A DNA stretch of 64,000 nt from positions 310,001-374,000 of the forward strand of contig CAWGWC010000007.1 of NCBI GenBank assembly GCA_963826165.1. Reading direction: 5' to 3'. This DNA is from JACVRW01 sp963826165. Lineage in GTDB: Bacteria; Actinomycetota; Thermoleophilia; Solirubrobacterales; Thermoleophilaceae. Under the pieces are notes generated by a model that saw nothing but the letters and a program-made list of their open reading frames with translations, did no database searches and was not told the origin of the DNA. The number at the start of each line of letters is the position of its first letter. The first letter of the stretch is position 1. A program made the position numbers and the translations under genes. This document shows positions 58,627 through 64,000 of this stretch, in pieces.

Positions 58627-58946
58627 AGGCCCTGCCCCGCCCCGTCGGCTCCACCGGCGGCCGCGCCCGCGCTCTCGGCCGGCGCATCGGGCACCGCTCC
58701 GGGCAGCTCGGTGAACATCACCTCGTTGGTGCGGGTGTCCCGCTCGGCGATGAACCACGCCCCGCAACCCGAGCGGTGGCACCACCACTCCCTCTGGATG
58801 CCCGCCACGTTCCTGCGGAAATAGTTGTAGCGGCCGAGCTCTCGCAGGGACGGCTCCGACGTCGGACGCGGGTTCAGCTCACCGCCGAAGCCGAAGTCGG
58901 TGACCTCGCGGGGACCGCAGTTGGGGCAGGAGAGAACGTAGGACAT
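58623..58946 (-). CDS. mgdB: N-methylglutamate dehydrogenase subunit B / sarcosine oxidase delta-like
   Basis: The 107-residue protein is SoxD-like: a zinc-binding CPNCGPRE near the start and CHRSGCGAWFIAERDT further on, with YFRRNVAGIQREWWCH between. It is the smallest subunit of the heterotetrameric enzyme and the first gene of the mgd-fhs row. The C-terminal 25 residues are an Ala/Gly-rich extension. The ATG at 58946 is 40 bp downstream of a GTACNAATTNGTAC-like site. Confidence 0.87.
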   Translation of the reverse strand: MSYVLSCPNCGPREVTDFGFGGELNPRPTSEPSLRELGRYNYFRRNVAGIQREWWCHRSGCGAWFIAERDTRTNEVMFTELPGAVPDAPAESAGAAAGGADGAGQGL

Positions 58947-58986
58947 GCGCGAGCTCGACCCCGACCCGGGGGAGCGCGGGCATCTT

Positions 58987-59000
58987 AAACAAATTGGTCC
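58987..59000. promoter_or_regulatory. Candidate GntR operator before mgdB
   Basis: AAACAAATTGGTCC matches GTACNAATTNGTAC at 9 of 12 fixed positions, with the centre AATT intact. It lies 40 bp upstream of mgdB. It is the weakest of the listed main sites, but its position at the head of the C1 operon makes it worth noting. Confidence 0.4.
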
Positions 59001-59028
59001 AAAACCGCAAGCGGGCTCGCGCCTACAG

Positions 59029-59265
59029 CTAGGCCGAGTCCTCGGCGGCCACCGCCCGCTCGGCTGCGTCGAAGCCGATCTTCGAGTGCGTGCCGTCGCA
59101 GAACGGCTTCGTCGTCGAGCCGCCGCAGCGGCAGAGGGCCACCGCACCGCCCTTGTCCGACAGGTCGTATTCGTTGCCGTCCGCGTCGATCACGCGCACC
59201 GGCCCGGTCACCTTGTAGGGCCCGCTCTCGCGCGCCTTGATCACCACTTCGTCCATGGCCGTCAT
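59029..59265 (-). CDS. CDGSH iron-sulfur domain protein
   Basis: The 78-residue protein has the CDGSH cluster motif CRCGGSTTKPFCDGTH near residue 44, whose three Cys and one His bind a redox-active [2Fe-2S] cluster. The preceding strands (GPVRVIDADGNEYDLSDKG) match the family fold. It lies 82 bp upstream of mgdB on the same strand, so it could supply electron transfer to the C1 enzymes or be unrelated. The start is the ATG at 59265; a second Met lies three residues in. Confidence 0.88.
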   Translation of the reverse strand: MTAMDEVVIKARESGPYKVTGPVRVIDADGNEYDLSDKGGAVALCRCGGSTTKPFCDGTHSKIGFDAAERAVAAEDSA

Positions 59266-59276
59266 TGTTTCGCGCG

Positions 59277-59567
59277 ATGCAGCGCGTGGCCAGGCTCGAT
59301 CACCCGGAGGTGCACGAGATCGTGCCCTCCCACCACTGCGTGCTGCGCTTCCGGCAGCGCCGCCCGGTGCGCGAGCGCGGCGCCGACGCCGTGGCCGAGG
59401 CGCTGGTGGCCGCCCTCGAGGACGCCGACGTGAGTCGCTGGCCGCCGGCCTGGGCGATGAGCGACCGGCGCACGGAGCTGTGGGCGGTCAACGCCGAGCT
59501 GGCCTTCCCGCTCGAGCGCAGCGAGCGCCACGGCCGCTACGTCGCGGTGACCTGCCTGTCGCGCTGA
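59277..59567 (+). CDS. Small conserved-looking hypothetical protein
   Basis: The 96-residue product starts MQRVARLDHPEVHEIVPSHHCVLRFRQRRP and has a balanced, globular sequence with no signal or membrane part. It is divergent from the CDGSH gene, with starts only 11 bp apart, and lies 14 bp ahead of the lipoprotein gene. I do not recognise a family. A TTG 12 bases upstream is an alternative start. Confidence 0.55.
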   Translation: MQRVARLDHPEVHEIVPSHHCVLRFRQRRPVRERGADAVAEALVAALEDADVSRWPPAWAMSDRRTELWAVNAELAFPLERSERHGRYVAVTCLSR

Positions 59568-59581
59568 CTACGATCGCCCGC

Positions 59582-60475
59582 GTGGCCCGCGTCCTGACCC
59601 TTGCCCTCTGCCTGCTGGCCATGGGCGCCACGGCTTGCGGCGACGACTCGGAAGACGTCGACCCCGTGGGCCGGCTGCCGGAGAACGCGTCGGTCATCAC
59701 CTCGGTGGACTTCGACCGGGCTCGCCGCGCGCTCGACCTGGACGAGGACTTCGACTTCTCCGACGTGTCCGAGGAGGACGGCGACTCAGAGGAGAGGCTG
59801 TCTATCGCAGGGGCGCTCGTCTTCCTCTACCTCGCCCCCTCGCGGCGGGTACCGCTGCGAGCGGCCCTCGATCACTCGCAGGTCGCGGCCGCGGCCAGCG
59901 GCGGCCGGTCTCCCGAGGAGGCGGTCACGGTCGTGGCCACCGAGCAGTCCCTCGACGACCTGGCCGAGGAGCTCGAACGGCGCGGCTACCGCCGCGAGGG
60001 AGAGCTACTCGTTTCGGACGAGAGCTTCGAGGACGTGGTCTATCCCGCCGTGGGCGAAGCCGACGGCGTCCTGGTGATGGGCGGGAGCGAGCAGGCGGTG
60101 CGTGGGGCGCTCGGGCGTGAGGACGGCGGCGGCGAGGCCGCGGAGCTGCTCGACACGCTCGGCGAGCCGCCCGTGCGTGCAGTCAGCACCCTGTCCGGCT
60201 CGTGCGTGCGCGGGCTGGGAATCTCGGACGAGCTCCAGCCCGCGCGCGGCGAGGTGCTGATCTTCACCGACGACGATGCCGATTCCGACGCGGTGCGCTT
60301 CGAGGAGACGTTGTCCTCGTCTCCCGGCCGCGATACCGAGTCGATCGAGCTCGAGGACCCCGACACCGACGGCGACCTCGTGAGCATCGAGTACAGCTAC
60401 GAGGACGCCGAGCCCAGTGCCAGCCTCACCCGGCTGATCTCCGGGGTCACGGACGAGAGGCTCTACGACTGCTGA
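59582..60475 (+). CDS. Exported lipoprotein-like protein of unknown function
   Basis: The GTG start at 59582 gives VARVLTLALCLLAMGATAC, a signal peptide ending in a lipobox-like Cys. An acidic linker (VDFDRARRALDLDEDFDFSDVSEEDGD) and a soluble domain of about 230 residues follow. The domain resembles lipoproteins of actinobacteria that lack enzymatic motifs. A single internal Cys-containing segment is STLSGSCVRGLG, and the protein ends in Cys. It ends in a 13-bp convergent overlap with the BBE flavoprotein gene. Confidence 0.62.
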   Translation: MARVLTLALCLLAMGATACGDDSEDVDPVGRLPENASVITSVDFDRARRALDLDEDFDFSDVSEEDGDSEERLSIAGALVFLYLAPSRRVPLRAALDHSQVAAAASGGRSPEEAVTVVATEQSLDDLAEELERRGYRREGELLVSDESFEDVVYPAVGEADGVLVMGGSEQAVRGALGREDGGGEAAELLDTLGEPPVRAVSTLSGSCVRGLGISDELQPARGEVLIFTDDDADSDAVRFEETLSSSPGRDTESIELEDPDTDGDLVSIEYSYEDAEPSASLTRLISGVTDERLYDC

Positions 60476-61881
60476 GTCGGCTCCGGATCGGCCGGGCTGA
60501 TGTTCTGGTTCACGGAGAACAGGTTTCCGGGGTCGAACGTGGCCTTGACGCGGGCCAGCCGGTCGTAGTTGTCGCGGTAGCTCGCCCGGACGCGCTCCTG
60601 ACCCTCGTCCATCATCATGTTCACGTAAGCGCCGCCGGCCGAGTAGGGGTGCAGCGCCTCCTGGTAGTCGATGCTCCAGCGCCGGATCGCCTCCACGTTC
60701 GCCGGATCGGGGTCCACGCCCGCGAACACCGATGCCCAGCGCGCGTCGCGATAGCTCCACGCGGTGTCGGAGGAGGACAGATCGTGCGCCGCGCCGTCGA
60801 TCGGGTACAGGTGCATCGTCGACTTGATCGTGGGCAGCTCGGCTCCGAAGCGGGCGTGGATCTCCACCGCCTCGTCCGGCAGCTCCTTCACGAAATCGGC
60901 TCGCCAGTACCACTGGTCGCCGGGCGGGTAGAGGCCGTCGAACGCGCTCTGCAGGTCGGCGTGGGGCATCGGCTGCGGCCCGTGCAGCAGCGGCTCGGGC
61001 AGGGCGTCCAGCAGCGGCTTCATGTCGGCGGCCGCCTCCTCCTCGGACCCCGTGTGGCACCACACCACTCCGCAGATCTTGCGGCCGTGGAGCTCCTCGG
61101 GGAACGGCGGCGCGGGCGGCACGCAGCCGAAGAGGAAGAAGCCGTTGAGCTCGCGCGGAGCCGCCGGCAGGAAGTCGCGATAGGCCGTTAGCACCTCGGC
61201 GCCCATATCCACCGGCCAGAACGTCGGCCCGCCGATGATCGTGCCCACCTCGTGCAGCCGGAAGGTGAACGAGGTGACCACGCCGAAGTTGCCGCCGCCA
61301 CCCCGGATCGCCCAGTAGAGGTCCGGATGCTCGTCGGCGCTCGCGCGCACCTGCTCACCGCTGGCCAGCACCACGTCGGCCTCCAGCAGGTTGTCGATGG
61401 CCAGACCGCACTTGCGGGTCAGATGGCCGAGCCCGCCGCCGAGCGTGAGGCCGCCCACACCGGTGGTGGCGATGATGCCGCTCGGGGTGGCGAGTCCGTG
61501 CTCGCCGGTGGCGCGGTCCACCTGTCCCCAGGTGCATCCGCCACCGACGCGCACGGTGCGAGCCCGCGGATCGACGTGGATGTCATCGAGGGGGGAAAGA
61601 TCGATGACCACGCCGTCGTCGCAGGTGCCGAGGCCGCCGCCGTTGTGGCCTCCGCCGCGAACCGCGAGCAGCAGTTCGCGCTCACGGGCAAAGCCGACCA
61701 TCGCCGCCACGTCGTCCGCGCTGGTGCAGCGGGCGATCAGCGCCGGACGCTTGTCGATCATCGCGTTGTAGACCGCGCGAACCTCGTCGTAGTTGGCCTC
61801 GTCCGGTCCGATCAGCTCTCCGGCGAAGCCGGCTCCGAGGTCCTTGCGGGCGGCCTCGGCGGCGGTGGTCAGCGTGCTCAC
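60463..61881 (-). CDS. FAD-dependent oxidase, berberine-bridge-enzyme (BBE) type
   Basis: The 472-residue protein has the PCMH/VAO FAD fold, with AVRGGGHNGGGLG around His79 (likely 8-alpha-histidyl FAD attachment) and GVGGLTLGGGLGHL. The BBE C-terminal segment YVNMMMDEGQERVRASYRDNYDRLARVKATFDPGNLFSVNQNI is typical. The Cys used for bicovalent FAD in some relatives (before GVGG) is not present. The family oxidises alcohols, sugars and alkaloid-like substrates. It is a monocistronic gene; the substrate is unknown. Confidence 0.88.
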   Translation of the reverse strand: MSTLTTAAEAARKDLGAGFAGELIGPDEANYDEVRAVYNAMIDKRPALIARCTSADDVAAMVGFARERELLLAVRGGGHNGGGLGTCDDGVVIDLSPLDDIHVDPRARTVRVGGGCTWGQVDRATGEHGLATPSGIIATTGVGGLTLGGGLGHLTRKCGLAIDNLLEADVVLASGEQVRASADEHPDLYWAIRGGGGNFGVVTSFTFRLHEVGTIIGGPTFWPVDMGAEVLTAYRDFLPAAPRELNGFFLFGCVPPAPPFPEELHGRKICGVVWCHTGSEEEAAADMKPLLDALPEPLLHGPQPMPHADLQSAFDGLYPPGDQWYWRADFVKELPDEAVEIHARFGAELPTIKSTMHLYPIDGAAHDLSSSDTAWSYRDARWASVFAGVDPDPANVEAIRRWSIDYQEALHPYSAGGAYVNMMMDEGQERVRASYRDNYDRLARVKATFDPGNLFSVNQNISPADPEPTQQS

Positions 61882-61970
61882 GTGGGGTTCTCCTTCGTTC
61901 GGTCGATCACGATGTCTCCCCTGAGGCGTGAAGAAGGACGGAACAGTTGTGGCGCGTAGCCGCTATGGAC

Positions 61971-64000
61971 CTACCGGATGACCCAGCGCGGTGGTGCCTC
62001 TCCAGGTGGGGCATAGGTGCAGAACCGACCGGTGCGAATTGCCGAGTCGAGATGGTCCGCGAGCAGCGGCGACTCCCGCTCGATCATCCTGATGGCGGTC
62101 CTGATCGCCTTGGTCACGCTCACGCGAGCCCGCTCGGCCGCCGAGGACGAACGCCGCTCGCGGCCACCCAGACCCGCGGCCCGGGCGAGCTCCTCCACCA
62201 GGGCATCGAGCTCGAGCTCCAGCCGTTCCGAGCGCTCGTCGTCGGCGAACCGGCGCGCCTCCTCGAGGTCCTCGCGCAGCTCTTCGAGCCGGACCCGGTA
62301 CGCCTCACGGGCTCGCGGGTCGAGCACCGGCCCCGCATCGGAGGGCGTCGACGGCCGCAGGCCTTCGTCCAGCAGACCGGCGGACCCGGTGCCGCCGGGC
62401 AGCCCCTCGGCCACGGCCACCAGCTCCAGCACATGTAGGTCGGTGCCGGGGGCCGACAGCATCGGCGCGATGTAGCGCAGGCCCTTCACGTCGCGCAGCC
62501 GCACGGTCTTGCCCTCGTAGGCGATGGTCCAGAAGTCGCCCTCACGGGCGAAGCGAGCCTCCAGCCGGCCCTTGGGAGCCGGGGAGACGACCGTCGCTGC
62601 CAGTTTGGTCACCCGCCGCAGCAGCCCAGCCAGGCCCAGCTCGTCACCCAGCCGTTGCGCCTCCTCGAGCAACCGGCCGGCGTAGTCGGCGCCCGAGTCG
62701 CTCGGACGCGCGAGGAGGGCGTCGGCCCATTCCACCAGTACCCGCGCCTGAATGGCCTGGGCCCCGAGGCGTTCGCACTGCAACAGAGCGAGCTCGAAGT
62801 GACGCTCGGCCTCCTCCCAGCGCCCGAGCATCGCCGCCAGCATGGCCAGCCGCAGCGCCACCGGCCCGAAGGGCTGCTGGGTGAGTGCCACGGCGTTGCG
62901 TTCCGCGTACGGGCTCAGAAGGTCGTAGAGCCAAGCGGCACGCTCCTCGTCCCCGACGATCACGCACGCCTCGGCCAGCGAGCAGAGGCGCAGTAGCCAA
63001 AGACCATCACGCTCGATGTCCGCGAAGCCGTGGCTCGCGTGCCGGGCGATCTCGACGCCCGCGGCCTTGCGATCACCGCTCTCGGCGGCCGCCAACGCGT
63101 CGCGCCAGCGGGGTACCCAGAGGTAGCGCTCGCCGTGGTCCTCGATCTCGGGCCAGTAGTCGGCCAGCGAGCCCTGGGCCCAGCGGATGGCCATCAGCTG
63201 CGCGTACGTGTAGACGTAGGAGGCGTACTCGCTGTGGCGAAGCCGCGCGATCCTCAGGGCCTCGCGGGCGAGCCGCTCGGCATCGTCGAAGCGTCCGTCA
63301 AGCTCGGCGCGAATGACCTGCAGGCAGACGCCGTGCCAGCGATAGAAGGGCTGGCGGATGCGTTCGATCAGCTCCGTCATGGCCTGTATCTCGGCGGCGA
63401 TACCGGGCCCGTCGCAGAGCTCGAGCAGGCAGTGGAAACGGGCGTTGTGCGCCAGGAAGGCGAGCTCTTGGTTGTCGATCGCGAGCGCGGCGGCGAGCAT
63501 CTCCTCCGCGTTGCGCAGGCGCTCGGAGATCATCTCGGGGGCGCCCAGGGCCCAGTGGCGGGAATGCAGCGCCGTGACCACCGCCTCCGGGTCGTCCAGG
63601 CGCCGGGCCATGGCCACCGCCTCGTCGCTGAGCTCGACCCGGCGCTCGACCTCGTTGGAGGGCGCCATCTCCACCGCCAGCCGGGCCAGCACCCGGGCCC
63701 GAAGCGGACTGTCCTCCACCGGCAGCGCAGCCAGAGCCTCCTCGAGCAGGCCGATCCCGGTGGCGCCGGCTTCGAAGCGCGCGAACAACAGGAAGCCACC
63801 CAGGCCGGTCACGTACCCCAGCGCTGCCTCGGCGAGCATCCCACCGTCGTCCAGGCGCCGCGCCAGCTCGGCGGCCTCCTCGAAGCTGGCCCGGGCGGCG
63901 CGGGTGTCGCCGGCGCGCCAGCGGGCGTCGCCCAGCCGCAACGCCAGCTCGCAGCGACGCCGGCGCGAGCCCTCCTCGGTCGCGCCGAGGAGCCCGAGCG
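61971..64000 (-). CDS. C-terminal part of a large TPR-type regulator (start outside window)
   Basis: The frame is open to the right edge and contains many TPR-like helical pairs (for example DTRAARASFEEAAELARRLDDG, ALEALAALPVEDSPLRARVLARLAVEM, WAQGSLADYWPEIEDHGERYLW). The last ~200 residues carry the segment GDFWTIAYEGKTVRLRDVKGLRYIAPMLSAPG, then a helical end AYRVRLEELREDLEEARRFAD ... VSVTKAIRTAIRMIERESPLLADHLDSAIRTGRFCTY. This arrangement is common at the C-terminus of large actinobacterial ATPase/cyclase regulators. N-terminal sensor or ATPase parts would lie beyond 64000. The ligand and targets are unknown. Confidence 0.75.
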   Translation of the reverse strand, partial: LGLLGATEEGSRRRRCELALRLGDARWRAGDTRAARASFEEAAELARRLDDGGMLAEAALGYVTGLGGFLLFARFEAGATGIGLLEEALAALPVEDSPLRARVLARLAVEMAPSNEVERRVELSDEAVAMARRLDDPEAVVTALHSRHWALGAPEMISERLRNAEEMLAAALAIDNQELAFLAHNARFHCLLELCDGPGIAAEIQAMTELIERIRQPFYRWHGVCLQVIRAELDGRFDDAERLAREALRIARLRHSEYASYVYTYAQLMAIRWAQGSLADYWPEIEDHGERYLWVPRWRDALAAAESGDRKAAGVEIARHASHGFADIERDGLWLLRLCSLAEACVIVGDEERAAWLYDLLSPYAERNAVALTQQPFGPVALRLAMLAAMLGRWEEAERHFELALLQCERLGAQAIQARVLVEWADALLARPSDSGADYAGRLLEEAQRLGDELGLAGLLRRVTKLAATVVSPAPKGRLEARFAREGDFWTIAYEGKTVRLRDVKGLRYIAPMLSAPGTDLHVLELVAVAEGLPGGTGSAGLLDEGLRPSTPSDAGPVLDPRAREAYRVRLEELREDLEEARRFADDERSERLELELDALVEELARAAGLGGRERRSSSAAERARVSVTKAIRTAIRMIERESPLLADHLDSAIRTGRFCTYAPPGEAPPRWVIR

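Noticed and set aside
53818..58946. Plain heterotetrameric sarcosine oxidase (soxBDAG)
   Set aside because: The subunits look alike, but the block shares one operon row with gmaS and mgsABC and the alpha subunit carries Fe-S cysteines, so N-methylglutamate dehydrogenase is the better call. Sarcosine remains a possible substrate.
1..64000. CRISPR array, rRNA genes, insertion sequences or prophage genes
   Set aside because: No regularly spaced repeats, rRNA-like conserved segments, transposases or phage structural genes were seen on either strand.

Overview
The window is high-GC DNA (roughly 70%) in which almost every base is coding. Many genes start with GTG, and neighbouring genes often share a 4-base GTGA or ATGA overlap. 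The housekeeping gene order (cysS-rlmB, then ispF-PHP-ispD-carD-disA, then radA), a SigH-type sigma factor beside tRNA-Thr, and several secreted proteins of a familiar actinobacterial style suggest a Thermoleophilia/Solirubrobacterales-like actinobacterium. The lineage is an inference from gene content, not a measured phylogeny.

Layout. 1-12.7 kb is housekeeping: a PlsC-GpsA fusion, tRNA-Thr, SigH-type sigma, RlmB, CysRS, an amidase, a lipid kinase and PAP2 phosphatase pair, the MEP-pathway genes ispD/ispF, CarD and DisA. 12.7-24.7 kb is a nitrogen island: a glxBCD-like glutamate-synthase set divergent from a type III glutamine synthetase, an antiporter, a GAF/PucR-type regulator, and an Amt transporter followed by two one-helix membrane peptides. 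24.7-30.6 kb holds radA, an exonuclease/GIY-YIG fusion, a disrupted SRPBCC gene and a pabB-pabC fusion.

30.5-59 kb is the remarkable part, a one-carbon (methylotrophy) island. It carries fchA, malyl-CoA lyase and serine-glyoxylate aminotransferase (serine cycle). An apparent operon follows: acyl-CoA-dehydrogenase-like flavoprotein, DUF1989-GcvT fusion, flavin reductase, phosphoribulokinase, CbbR/QscR-like LysR regulator. After an APC permease comes a 14-kb block on the minus strand with the whole N-methylglutamate pathway for methylamine: mgdB-mgdC-mgdD-mgdA, fhs, gntR, gmaS, mgsA-mgsB-mgsC, a 147-aa unknown protein and a second FAD oxidoreductase. 59-64 kb has a CDGSH protein, a lipoprotein, a BBE-type flavoprotein and the C-terminal part of a large TPR regulator running off the end.

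How it works together (inference): GmaS makes gamma-glutamylmethylamide from methylamine, MgsABC makes N-methylglutamate, and MgdABCD oxidises it and passes the methyl group to tetrahydrofolate. Fhs and FchA interconvert C1-folates, PabBC supplies the folate precursor, and Mcl/Sga belong to C1 assimilation. A palindrome, GTACNAATTNGTAC, recurs with varying fidelity before mgdB, gmaS, the flavoprotein operon, the permease and pabBC; the GntR protein inside the operon is the obvious candidate to bind it. A second palindrome, TGTGNGGNNNCCNCACA, links the nitrogen-island promoters. Two related palindromic repeat elements sit in the convergent gaps at 34.8 and 43.7 kb.
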